A program made the translations under genes and the position numbers. From an uncultured Bradyrhizobium sp. (GTDB lineage Bacteria > Pseudomonadota > Alphaproteobacteria > Rhizobiales > Xanthobacteraceae), in NCBI RefSeq assembly GCF_936928535.1, contig NZ_CAKZHY010000030.1, positions 1-34,033 of the forward strand: a DNA stretch of 34,033 bases. Direction: 5' to 3'. Below are positions 7,245-15,404 of the stretch, one piece after another; the stretch's first letter is position 1, and each line of letters starts with the position of its first letter. The notes under the pieces are model-generated. The model was not told the origin of the DNA and ran no database searches. It saw only the letters and a list, made by a program, of their open reading frames with translations.

Positions 7245-8978
7245 TCAGCCGAGCCGCAGGCGGCGCTCGCCGAAGGCATAGAGCGGTCGCCAGACCAGAC
7301 GATTGAACAACGTCACCAGAATGCACATCGTGGCGATTCCGAGAACTACGCGCCGGAAATCGCCGGCTTCAGTCGCAGATGCGATATAGGCGCCGAGCCC
7401 GGTGGCGTTCAGATGTGTGTCGCCCCAACTGGCGACCTCGGCGACGATCGATGCGTTCCATGAGCCGCCGGAAGCCGTGATCGCGCCGGTGACGTAATAA
7501 GGGAAGATGCCCGGCAGGATCACCTTGAACCACCAGCGCCATCCGCCGAGATGAAGGCTGCTCGCCGCTTCGCGCAGATCGCTCGGAAAGGCGCTGGCGC
7601 CGGCGATGACGTTGAACAGGATGTACCATTGCGTGCCCAGGATCATCAGCGGGCTCAGCCAGATATTCGGATTGAGCTTGAAGCTGACGATGGCGACGAC
7701 GAAGACCGGAAAGGCGAGGTTGGCGGGAAACGCCGCGAGAAACTGCGCGAGCGGCTGGATGCGCTCGGCCAGCTTTGGACGCAAGCCGATCCAAACGCCG
7801 ATCGGCACCCAGATCAGGGTCGCAAGGCTGATCAGGATGATGACGCGCAACAGCGTGATCAGTCCGTCGCTGAACACGACGAGCACATCGCCGAGGCCAA
7901 GACTGGCCGAGAGGTAGCGATAGGTCAGCCAGGCGGCGTAGGCCGTGCCGGCGAGGACGACACCCAGCCAGAGACCGTCGATCAGTCGCGACGGCTGCCC
8001 TTTGCCCGTCGTCTGTATTCCCAGTTTGGGCAGCGAGATGCGCAAATTCGAAACCGCGCGATTGATCGCGGAGAAAGGCAGCGTCACCGCACGGAGCGCG
8101 CGGGTCCGGCGAAACAGGTCGAGCATCCAGGAGGTGGGTGGCTCGCCCGACGCCGTCTGCTCGAAGCGGAATTTATCGGCCCACGCAATGATGGGCCGGA
8201 ACAGCAATTGATCATAGGCGATGATGACGAGCAGCATCGCCAGGATCGCATAGAAGATCGCCGGCAAATCGCGCTGCTGGATTGCCAGCGCGACATAGGA
8301 TCCGACACCCGGCAAGGTCACGGTGGTGTTGCCGACGGTGATCGCTTCCGATGCGACGACGAAGAACCAGCCGCCGGACATCGACATCATCGCGTTCCAG
8401 ATCAGTCCCGGCATCGCGAACGGCACGTCGAGGCGCCAGAAGCGCTGCCACCCCGAGAGATGAAAGCTCTGCGTGGCCTCCTCGAGATCCTTCGGCACGT
8501 TGCGCATCGACTGGTACATGCTGAACGTCATGTTCCAGGCCTGGCTGGTGAAGATCGCGAACACCGAGGCGAGCTCGGCGCCGAGCACCTGGCTCGGAAA
8601 CAGGTTCATGAAGAAGACGACGGTGAAGGTGAGAAAGCCCAGGATCGGCACCGACTGGAGGATGTCCAGCACCGGGATCATGACCATCTCGGCGCGCCGG
8701 CTCTTGGCGGTAATTGCCGCATAGATGAAGGTGAAGATCGTCGAGCAGACGATCGCAAGCAGCATCCGCAGGACCGTGCGCAGCGCGTACAGCGGCAGGT
8801 TTGCCGGATCGAGCGAAACCGGCGAGCGCTCCAGCTCCGACAATGGCGCGACGGTCTGCTCGCCGCCATAGACGATCAGCACCATGGCCCCGATCACGAG
8901 GATCAGTGCGACGACATCCCAGACATTGGGGCGCAGCGCCCGGCCGATCGCGGCCGTGCGGGTATCTCTCGGCTTCAT
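7245..8978 (-). CDS. Fused double-domain ABC permease
   Basis: 577 residues with two binding-protein-dependent permease domains in one chain. Each half has a set of hydrophobic helices and an EAA-like loop: AAS/TQSFHLSGWQRFWRLDVPFAMPGL in the first half and AASSLHLGGWRWWFKVILPGIFPY in the second. The halves read as a tandem duplication. This class is related to SsuC/TauC/NrtB permeases, which usually have a single domain and dimerise; here one polypeptide should form the whole channel. The frame opens at TTG 8999, but ATG 8978 is preceded by AGAGGCGGG. The gene starts 29 bp after the porin stop and is followed 13 bp later by the ATPase gene, so all three are probably co-transcribed. No periplasmic binding protein is encoded nearby on this strand. 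Confidence 0.92.
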   Translation of the reverse strand: MKPRDTRTAAIGRALRPNVWDVVALILVIGAMVLIVYGGEQTVAPLSELERSPVSLDPANLPLYALRTVLRMLLAIVCSTIFTFIYAAITAKSRRAEMVMIPVLDILQSVPILGFLTFTVVFFMNLFPSQVLGAELASVFAIFTSQAWNMTFSMYQSMRNVPKDLEEATQSFHLSGWQRFWRLDVPFAMPGLIWNAMMSMSGGWFFVVASEAITVGNTTVTLPGVGSYVALAIQQRDLPAIFYAILAMLLVIIAYDQLLFRPIIAWADKFRFEQTASGEPPTSWMLDLFRRTRALRAVTLPFSAINRAVSNLRISLPKLGIQTTGKGQPSRLIDGLWLGVVLAGTAYAAWLTYRYLSASLGLGDVLVVFSDGLITLLRVIILISLATLIWVPIGVWIGLRPKLAERIQPLAQFLAAFPANLAFPVFVVAIVSFKLNPNIWLSPLMILGTQWYILFNVIAGASAFPSDLREAASSLHLGGWRWWFKVILPGIFPYYVTGAITASGGSWNASIVAEVASWGDTHLNATGLGAYIASATEAGDFRRVVLGIATMCILVTLFNRLVWRPLYAFGERRLRLG

Positions 8979-9007
8979 GGGCCCGCCTCTGGGCGACAAT
9001 CCTGGGG

Positions 9008-11011
9008 CTAAAACTCGGCGTGGAGGCGGCCCGAGAAGATCGAGACCGGTCCACGGTCGGCGTTATAGGCCGGGTTTGTGATCAATTGATAGTCGCCCGT
9101 CAGCATCACGCCCTTGATCACCGAATACGCGTAATAGGCTTCCAGGATGCGTTCGGTGCTGTAGTTGAGTTGGCCGTCGCCGATCAACAGGCCGGTGCCG
9201 CCGGCTGCGAGGAAGTCGCGATGCGCGGCCGACAGGCCGTTGATGGCGCCGCCGATACCGATCGTATCGTCCGGACGTCCCCAACGGCTGCCCTTGATCG
9301 ACAGGCCGCCCGACAGGCTGCGGTCGATGTCGGTGAAGGACAGGATCTGGTTCTGGCCGTCGTTCCAGCTGGCGCGCGCGAATAGCCCGACGTCATTGAC
9401 GATCTGCTGCTCGAGATTGACGTAGAAGCCGTATTTGAGCCGGTCGCGCTGGGTCGCGCTGACGATGTCGTTGATATCGAGCGCCGGACTGGCCGCGGCC
9501 AGGTCCACGACCTCGCGATAGTTCGCGGTATGGCCGCTGTTGGCGAACACGCCGATGCGCAGCTTGCCGGGCTGCTCGAGCAGCGTGTGACGCTCCTCGA
9601 ATTCGACGACACTGCCGCCGGTCTTGAAGGTCAGCACGTCGCTGTTCGGCGCATCCGGCACCTGGAACAGGCCGGCGCGGATCGCCCAATTCTTGCGGTT
9701 GAGTTCGACCACTGCGCCGCGGGTGTAGCCAGGCAGGTCGGCCGGGAAGTCGTAGGCGGCTGAGGCCCACATTGCCCAGTTCATAAAATCGGCGCGGGGG
9801 TCCTTTGCGTAGGAGTTGCCGTCGAAGAAGTCGCCGACGGCGAAGCGGCCGACGATCAGCGTGACGCGATCGATATCGCGCTTGCCTGCAAGCTGGTTCG
9901 GGCCGTCCTCGACCGCTTCCTGCTCGCCGCCGAGCCCGAAGGTCTGCTTGAAGTAGTAGCGCTGCGCGCGGATCTTCGGGAACGGCGCGCCCGCCTTCTG
10001 CGCTTCGCCGTTGGAGAAGCCGGCAAGGCCGAGCGTGCCGTTGAGACCAAAGCCCTGCGCGAGCTCCGGATTGAAATAAAACTCGCCGCCGTCCCAGAGG
10101 CGCGCGCCCAGAAACGCCGTCGTCGTCCACGTCGCCTGGAACTGGCCACCACCGGGCAGGCTCTGCGGGCTCGCATAGGGCGAATGGATCGGCCCATAGC
10201 CTTGCGGCAGCAGCGTCGTTTGCGCGTGGACGTTCCAGTCGTCGGAGTCGGGCAGCTTCGGTTTGCCGACCGCCGGCATCCACGGCGTGTCGCCGAACTG
10301 GTAGTTCAGGCCGAGCTTGAACAGATGAATGCGCGGGTCGACGTTAACGCTGCCGAGGCCGAAGCCGCTGAGGTCGTAGGTCTTGCGCGAGAGCTCGACA
10401 TATTCATACTCGGCCTTCGCAGTCCAATTGCCGCTGACGGCGTATTCGAGACCGAGGCCCGCGGTCCATCCGGCCTGGTAGTGTCCGACCGGGAAGAGCG
10501 GCGTGACACCGTCGGTGTCGTTGACATTGATATGCGTATGGCCCCAGGCGATGCCGCCGGTGACGTAGGGCATGAAGCGGTCGAAGGCATAGCCGATGCG
10601 GCCGCGCACGGTGCCGACATAGTCGATCGTGGTGTTGAAGGGCACTGGTGAACGCGCGAGGGCCGGACCGTCCGTCGGCCCCGTGAAGGTCGCATCCGCC
10701 TCGATGCCGAGCACGAGGTGATTGGCGAGTTGCCTGTTGTAGCCGAGCTGATAGCCGCCGCTGAGGCCGGTCGCGCTGTGAGGCAGCAACGCGCCCTGTT
10801 CGGGCACGGGATTGGTGCCGGGACCGAAGCTCGCATCGCCGTAGGCCACGTGGCCGCCGACATAGAAGCCGGTCCAGTCGTACACGGTCTTCGCGGCGCG
10901 CGCCTTCAGCGGCAGGTCGGCGGCAAGGCTGGCAGCCGGCAGCGCGAGCACGCCCGAGGCAATTGCCGCGGCCGTCCGCAAGTACCTGTAACGGTGACTT
11001 CTCAACGTCAA
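9008..11011 (-). CDS. Omp25/31-like barrel fused to OprB carbohydrate porin
   Basis: 667 residues from a TTG start. A signal peptide (about 1-31, ending PAASLAA-D) is followed by an Omp25/31-like beta-barrel (about 40-238) with the hallmark YDWTGFYVGG. From about 255 to the end comes an OprB carbohydrate-selective porin. The C-terminal residue is Phe, as expected for BAM-assembled barrels. The frame is open up to an ATG at 11083, which would put about 55 residues before the signal cleavage site; TTG 11011 has a GGGGGCG at suitable distance and gives a normal signal peptide, so I prefer it, with moderate certainty. It heads the operon with the fused permease and ATPase and probably lets the same substrate cross the outer membrane. 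Confidence 0.88.
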   Translation of the reverse strand: MTLRSHRYRYLRTAAAIASGVLALPAASLAADLPLKARAAKTVYDWTGFYVGGHVAYGDASFGPGTNPVPEQGALLPHSATGLSGGYQLGYNRQLANHLVLGIEADATFTGPTDGPALARSPVPFNTTIDYVGTVRGRIGYAFDRFMPYVTGGIAWGHTHINVNDTDGVTPLFPVGHYQAGWTAGLGLEYAVSGNWTAKAEYEYVELSRKTYDLSGFGLGSVNVDPRIHLFKLGLNYQFGDTPWMPAVGKPKLPDSDDWNVHAQTTLLPQGYGPIHSPYASPQSLPGGGQFQATWTTTAFLGARLWDGGEFYFNPELAQGFGLNGTLGLAGFSNGEAQKAGAPFPKIRAQRYYFKQTFGLGGEQEAVEDGPNQLAGKRDIDRVTLIVGRFAVGDFFDGNSYAKDPRADFMNWAMWASAAYDFPADLPGYTRGAVVELNRKNWAIRAGLFQVPDAPNSDVLTFKTGGSVVEFEERHTLLEQPGKLRIGVFANSGHTANYREVVDLAAASPALDINDIVSATQRDRLKYGFYVNLEQQIVNDVGLFARASWNDGQNQILSFTDIDRSLSGGLSIKGSRWGRPDDTIGIGGAINGLSAAHRDFLAAGGTGLLIGDGQLNYSTERILEAYYAYSVIKGVMLTGDYQLITNPAYNADRGPVSIFSGRLHAEF

Positions 11012-11177
11012 AACGCACGCCCCCAAGACGTAAATATACCCAACCGCCGCGACATCCCTGCCAATTCGCGGCGATCCTGTCATCAGGGTCTTGGCTGCTC
11101 CGCGACCGGACGAGATGGCTCGTGACGCCGCGATTTCACCCCAGGTCGGGCCAAGCCCCTGCGCTTGTTGCGAACCT

Positions 11178-11198
11178 TATTGCTAATAATTCGCAATA
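11178..11198 (-). promoter_or_regulatory. Fur-like 21-bp operator dyad
   Basis: On the minus strand the core reads ATTGCGAATTATTAGCAAT (11197 to 11179). It is an inverted repeat around a central T with a single mismatched pair, and one more matching pair outside. The inner TGCGAAT-T-ATTAGCA agrees with the classical Fur 7-1-7 consensus TGATAAT-N-ATTATCA at 11 of 14 positions by hand alignment. It lies upstream of the porin-ABC operon and downstream of the terminator of the preceding gene. Control by a Fur-family metal regulator (Fur/Mur/Zur) is inference. Confidence 0.5.
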
Positions 11199-11281
11199 GC
11201 AACTGATCCCAAATGTCGCAGGGGATGGTTCGCATCCTTGTGTGACGGGACTGCAACAAGATCCCGGTGCGGAAAAAGCTT

Positions 11282-11311
11282 GACCCGCCCGGGGGGACAG
11301 CCGGGCGGGTC
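11282..11311 (-). terminator. Rho-independent terminator of the small secreted protein gene
   Basis: Perfect 11-bp inverted arms GACCCGCCCGG / CCGGGCGGGTC with an 8-nt loop. On the minus strand the stem is followed by AAGCTTTTTCC, giving the U-run. It lies 77 bp past the stop of the small secreted protein gene. Confidence 0.8.
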
Positions 11312-11388
11312 GGGGGGCACGACACGGGGTGGATGAGGCGCCCGTGTCGGACGCAGGATCCACGTAAGATGGGCCTCAGAACCTTAGA

Positions 11389-11652
11389 TCAGTAGCAACT
11401 GCGAACGCGGCCGACATACTGGCCGAAGGCGTTGTACTGGGCGACCCAGCCGCAGCGGTGATAGCCGTAGTAATAGGGTTCGTTGCTGGCGGCGATCGCG
11501 GTGCCGACGATGGCGGCGGTGGCGATGCCGGCGCCGACACCCCAGCCCCAGCCGAGCGGCTTGGCCTGAGCGGTCGAGGTGGTGGACGCGATGCTGACGG
11601 TGACGGCAAGGGTGGCGAGAGCGATTGCGGCAAGCCTGGTCTTGATCGACAT
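11389..11652 (-). CDS. Small secreted hypothetical protein, glycine/alanine rich
   Basis: 87 residues. A Sec signal peptide (MSIKTRLAAIALATLAVTVSIASTTSTAQA) is followed by a short Gly/Ala-rich membrane-like stretch (GWGWGVGAGIATAAIVGTAIAAS) and an aromatic C-terminus with two cysteines (YYYGYHRCGWVAQYNAFGQYVGRVRSCY). The C-terminal pattern recurs in many small rhizobial envelope proteins of unknown function. ATG 11652 is chosen because GGAG lies 6 nt before it; an in-frame ATG at 11664 has no such site. The gene is monocistronic, with its own hairpin terminator downstream. The two cysteines could form a periplasmic disulfide. Confidence 0.8.
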   Translation of the reverse strand: MSIKTRLAAIALATLAVTVSIASTTSTAQAKPLGWGWGVGAGIATAAIVGTAIAASNEPYYYGYHRCGWVAQYNAFGQYVGRVRSCY

Positions 11653-11791
11653 GTGAAACTCCATCCGGGTTGAGGCGGTCCGTTGTGGTCCGCGTGCCCA
11701 ATTGGACGGGGGCTTGTCGTATCAGGTTCGAAGACGCCGCGGGCGGCTCCGCAGTCGGTCATTTTCGCAAATGATTACAGGCGGGTGTGAG

Positions 11792-12598
11792 CTAGCCGAG
11801 AGGGCCCTTGGCGAGCCTGTTCACGTCGAAGTTATCGACCTCGGCAAGCAGTTCGCAAAAGGCGCGGGCGCCTTGGTCGAGCAGGTGGTCGCCCTTCGCC
11901 GGCACCGCCAGCGTGGCATTGCCGACCGCCCCGCTGGCGTTGAGATCCTGCGCCTGCCAGGCAAAGGGCGCGGGCCGCTGCGTCGAGAGCCAACGATATT
12001 GTTTTTCTATCGCGATGCTGCTCGCAGGAAAATCCGCGATCGCGTCAGCACGCACCTGATCGGGATAGCGCGCCAGCATGATCGAGGTCTCGATCGCACC
12101 ACCGTGAATGCCGTGGCGCACTTCATCCGCCGGGAACAATTTGTCCGCAGCCGATAGCCGCGACCACGACGTCGTCACAACGAACAATTTTTGATGCGCG
12201 CGAAGATCCTGCGCCACCAGCATCATCGCCGCGCTGTTGCCGCCATGGCTGGTGATGATGACGAGCTTTTTCACGCCGCGTCGTGCGACGTCCTCGCCGA
12301 TTCCCGTCCAGCGCTTCAACGCCGTTTCGGTCGACAGCGTCTGCGTGCCCGGATAGTCGATATGCTCGGTGGAGATGCCGACCGGCTCAACGGGCAGGAA
12401 CGTCACGGGGGCGGCCGCGGGCAGCAGCTCCCGCACGCGAGCCAGATAGGCGTCGGCGATCAACACGTCTGTCTCATTGGGCAGATGCGGACCGTGCTGC
12501 TCGGTTGCCGCCAGCGGCAGCACCGCGATCCAGCGCGACACGTCCGCGAGCGCGGCGTCGGCCCAGCGGATCTCGGTCCAGTCGCGGGAAGGCGTCAT
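11792..12598 (-). CDS. Creatininase family amidohydrolase
   Basis: 268 residues of the creatininase fold, metal-dependent enzymes that open cyclic amides (creatinine to creatine) or act in related steps such as MftE peptide cleavage and FAPy deformylation. The expected metal ligands are visible: E33 and H35 in ATEQHGPHLP, D44, H118 in SHGGN, and E170 in GIHGGAIETS. ATG 12598 gives the family length; the longer open frame to 12679 runs through the intergenic hairpin and is not used. No signal peptide is seen, so it is cytosolic. The gene is divergent from an ABC importer operon that also encodes a 2-hydroxyacid dehydrogenase, which suggests it processes the imported compound. True creatinine hydrolysis is not established. 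Confidence 0.92.
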   Translation of the reverse strand: MTPSRDWTEIRWADAALADVSRWIAVLPLAATEQHGPHLPNETDVLIADAYLARVRELLPAAAPVTFLPVEPVGISTEHIDYPGTQTLSTETALKRWTGIGEDVARRGVKKLVIITSHGGNSAAMMLVAQDLRAHQKLFVVTTSWSRLSAADKLFPADEVRHGIHGGAIETSIMLARYPDQVRADAIADFPASSIAIEKQYRWLSTQRPAPFAWQAQDLNASGAVGNATLAVPAKGDHLLDQGARAFCELLAEVDNFDVNRLAKGPLG

Positions 12599-12640
12599 CA
12601 AGGTTTCTTTGCCCGAATTTGTCACGTAGTTTGGTGTTAT

Positions 12641-12675
12641 CAGGGGACGCGGGCCCGGCCGGCTCGCGTCCCCTG
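12641..12675. promoter_or_regulatory. 35-bp hairpin/dyad in divergent promoter region
   Basis: Perfect 11-bp arms CAGGGGACGCG (12641-12651) and CGCGTCCCCTG (12665-12675) with a 13-nt GC-rich loop. It lies 43 bp before the creatininase start and 65 bp before the binding-protein start. No gene ends here, so a terminator is unlikely. An operator for a dimeric regulator, or a leader hairpin, fits better. Confidence 0.6.
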
Positions 12676-12739
12676 TCATGTTACGGTTTTATCGCGTTGT
12701 TTTGATATCGGCTAGAGAAGCCATCGACGGAGTGCATTC

Positions 12740-13762
12740 ATGAGCCCTTCCCACCTGCGACGAGCGTTAACGGCGGGCTTGCTGGCCTCTCTCGTGTCGA
12801 TCCTGCCGGCGCGCAGCGAAACCCTGGACAAGGTCACCTTCGGCACCAATTGGGTCGCCGAGGCCGAGCATGGCGGGTTCTTCCAGGCTGTCGCCGACGG
12901 CACCTACAAGAAGTACGGGCTCGACGTCAGCATCGTGCCGGGCGGGCCGAACGAGAACAACCGGATGCTGCTGGTCGCCGGCAAGATCGATTTCTTCATG
13001 GCCGCGAACACGCTGATGTCGTTCGATGCGGTCGCAAACAACGTCCCCGTGGTGACGATCGCCGCGATGTTCCAGAAGGACCCGCAAGTGCTGCTGTCGC
13101 AGCCCGATGCGAAGGTCACCAAGCTGGAGGACCTCAAGCCGCTGACGCTGTTCGTCTCCAAGGAGGGCATGAGCAGCTATTTCCAGTGGCTGAAGTCCGA
13201 ATATGGCTTCAGCGAGAAGAACGTCCGGCCCTATAATTTCAATCCGCAGCCTTTCATCGCCAATCCCAAGAGCGCGATGCAGGGCTATGTCACCTCCGAG
13301 CCTTTCGCGGTCGAGAAGGCCGCGGGCTTCAAGCCCAACGTCATCCTGCTCGCCGATGCCGGCTTCAATACTTATTCGACGCTGATCGAGACCCGCCGCG
13401 ACATCGTCGAGAAGAAGCCTGATATGGTGCAGCGCTTCGTCGATGCCTCGATCGTCGGCTGGTACAATTACATCTACGGCGACAATTCCGCCGGCAATGC
13501 CATGATCAAGAAACTCAATCCGGAGATGACCGACGATCTGCTCGCCTATTCCGTCGCCAAGATGAAGCAATACGGCATCGTCGATTCCGGCGACAGCGTG
13601 AAGGCCGGCATCGGTGCGATGAGCGACGATCGCTACACCTCTTTCTTCAACAAGATGGTGAAGGCCGGCGTCGTGAGGGGCGATCTCGACTTCCGCAAGT
13701 CCTACACGCTGCGCTTCGTCAACAAGGGTGTCGGCGTCGAGCTGCGCCCCGCCAAGCCGTAA
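12740..13762 (+). CDS. ABC transporter substrate-binding protein (NMT1/THI5-like)
   Basis: 340 residues. A signal peptide (about 1-27, ending ILPARSE) precedes a periplasmic NMT1/THI5-like binding domain. The opening TFGTNWVAEAEHGGFFQAVADGTYKKYGLDVSIVPGGP is typical of binding proteins for pyrimidine-like or thiamine-precursor and related small organic ligands. The ATG has GGAG 7 nt upstream. It is the first gene of an operon with the ATPase and permease that follow, and it delivers the ligand to them. The family covers nitrate, sulfonates, taurine, pyrimidines and riboflavin, so the substrate is not assigned; the nearby creatininase hints at a cyclic amide or N-heterocycle (inference). Confidence 0.93.
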   Translation: MSPSHLRRALTAGLLASLVSILPARSETLDKVTFGTNWVAEAEHGGFFQAVADGTYKKYGLDVSIVPGGPNENNRMLLVAGKIDFFMAANTLMSFDAVANNVPVVTIAAMFQKDPQVLLSQPDAKVTKLEDLKPLTLFVSKEGMSSYFQWLKSEYGFSEKNVRPYNFNPQPFIANPKSAMQGYVTSEPFAVEKAAGFKPNVILLADAGFNTYSTLIETRRDIVEKKPDMVQRFVDASIVGWYNYIYGDNSAGNAMIKKLNPEMTDDLLAYSVAKMKQYGIVDSGDSVKAGIGAMSDDRYTSFFNKMVKAGVVRGDLDFRKSYTLRFVNKGVGVELRPAKP

Positions 13763-13773
13763 CGCCAGCGTTG

Positions 13774-14589
13774 ATGTCGTCAGTCAAACCTTCGTCAGGG
13801 GTCGAGGCCAGCCTGACGGCGCTTGCCGTCAGCCTGCGCGACGTGACGAAGGTCTATGACAACGGCGTCATGGCGCTCGGTCCGCTCGATCTCGCGGTGC
13901 GCAAGGGCGAATTCATTTCGCTGCTCGGGCCATCGGGCTGCGGCAAGTCGACCGCGTTGCGGCTGATCGCGGGATTGACTGCGGCATCATCGGGCACAGT
14001 GCGGGTGTCGCGCCATGAGGGCGAGATGCAAATTGGCCATGGCATCGGCTTCGTATTCCAGGAGCCGACCCTGATGCCCTGGACCAGCGTGCGCGAAAAC
14101 GTGCGGCTGCCGCTGAAGCTTGGCGGCATCCCGAAAGCCGAAGGGCGGGCGCGCGCCGATGCCGCGCTCGCCAGCGTCGGCCTTGCCGATTTCGCCGATG
14201 CCTTTCCGCGCGAACTCTCCGGCGGCATGAAGATGCGGGTGTCGCTCGCCCGCGCGCTCGTCACCGATCCTGATATCCTGCTGATGGATGAGCCGTTCGC
14301 CGCGCTCGACGAGATCACGCGCTTCCGCCTCAACAACGATCTGCTCGCGTTGTGGCGCAGCCTTGGCAAGACCGTCATCTTCGTCACCCATTCGGTGTTC
14401 GAATCCGTCTATCTGTCGCAGCGCGTCGTGGTGATGACGGCGCGGCCCGGCCGTATCCTGGCCGACATCCGCATCGAGACGGTCGAGCCGCGCGGCGAGG
14501 AGTTTCGCACCTCGGCCGCCTATTCCGATTATTGCCGGCGCGTCTCGGCCGCGCTGGCGCCATCTTATGCCGGGCAGTTGACGCTATGA
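13774..14589 (+). CDS. ABC transporter ATP-binding protein (NitT/TauT type)
   Basis: 271 residues of a single nucleotide-binding domain with Walker A GPSGCGKST (52-60), Q-loop VFQEPTLMPW (94-103), signature LSGGMKMR (148-155), Walker B ILLMDEP (168-174) and switch H206. It energises import with the permease that follows. The frame begins at TTG 13771, and ATG 13774 is used. It starts 11 bp after the binding-protein stop, and its stop overlaps the permease start in an ATGA, so the two subunits are translationally coupled. Confidence 0.94.
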   Translation: MSSVKPSSGVEASLTALAVSLRDVTKVYDNGVMALGPLDLAVRKGEFISLLGPSGCGKSTALRLIAGLTAASSGTVRVSRHEGEMQIGHGIGFVFQEPTLMPWTSVRENVRLPLKLGGIPKAEGRARADAALASVGLADFADAFPRELSGGMKMRVSLARALVTDPDILLMDEPFAALDEITRFRLNNDLLALWRSLGKTVIFVTHSVFESVYLSQRVVVMTARPGRILADIRIETVEPRGEEFRTSAAYSDYCRRVSAALAPSYAGQLTL

Positions 14590-15404
14590 ACGCGCAAGCC
14601 CCGGTCGCCGCAAAGCCATCCACCGCGCACAGCGCGGTGCGCTTTGTGTTGCCCCTCATCGTGTTCGCGGCCGGCCTCGCCGCCTGGGAGATCGTGGTCC
14701 GCCTCCGGGAGATCCCGCCTTATGTGTTGCCGGCGCCGTCAGTGATTTTCCTGACGCTGATCAAGGACTGGGCGGTGCTGTCGCAATCGCTTGCGACTAC
14801 GCTGCTGACGACGCTCGAAGGGTTTGCCGCTGCAAGCATCGGCGGCATCGCGCTGGCGCTGTTGTTCAACCAGTCGAAATGGGTGGAATATTCGCTGTTC
14901 CCCTACGCGGTCGTGCTGCAGGTGACGCCTGTCATCGCGGTCGCGCCGCTGCTGCTGATCTATCTGGAGCAGCAGACCGCCGTCGTCGTCTGCGCCTTCA
15001 TCGTCGCCTTCTTCCCGGTGCTGTCGAACACCACGCTCGGGCTCAATTCGGTCGACCGCAACCTTGCCGGCCTGTTCCAGCTCTATGGCGCTTCAAAGCC
15101 ACAAACCCTGCGCTTCCTGAAGCTGCCGGCGGCGTTGCCCTATATCCTCGGCGGCCTGCGCATCGCGGGCGGCCTGTCGCTGATCGGCGCCGTGGTCGCC
15201 GAGATCGCTGCGGGAACGGCGGGGGCCGGCTCGGGCCTTGCCTACCGGATCGCCGAGTCAGGCTATCGCCTGAACATACCCCGCATGTTCGCAGCGCTGC
15301 TGTTGTTGTCGCTGGCCGGGATTGTCATCTATGGGGTGCTGGCGCTAATTTCCCACCTCGTTTTACGGCGCTGGCATGAGAGCGCGCTTGGAAAGGAAAC
15401 CTGA
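14586..15404 (+). CDS. ABC transporter permease (NitT/TauT type)
   Basis: 272 residues with about six membrane helices in the binding-protein-dependent permease fold. The EAA-type loop is in the stretch GASKPQTLRFLKLPAALPYILGGLRIAGG. The start ATG at 14586 overlaps the ATPase stop (ATGA), and its own TGA overlaps the next ATG (TGATG). As a single-domain permease it should homodimerise, unlike the fused permease at 7245-8978. It forms the inner-membrane channel for the ligand bound by the product at 12740. Confidence 0.94.
   Translation: MNAQAPVAAKPSTAHSAVRFVLPLIVFAAGLAAWEIVVRLREIPPYVLPAPSVIFLTLIKDWAVLSQSLATTLLTTLEGFAAASIGGIALALLFNQSKWVEYSLFPYAVVLQVTPVIAVAPLLLIYLEQQTAVVVCAFIVAFFPVLSNTTLGLNSVDRNLAGLFQLYGASKPQTLRFLKLPAALPYILGGLRIAGGLSLIGAVVAEIAAGTAGAGSGLAYRIAESGYRLNIPRMFAALLLLSLAGIVIYGVLALISHLVLRRWHESALGKET

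Noticed and set aside
7551..9011. 486-residue + strand open frame opposite the fused permease
   Set aside because: Shadow frame with no hydrophobic or motif structure; the minus-strand permease is unambiguous.
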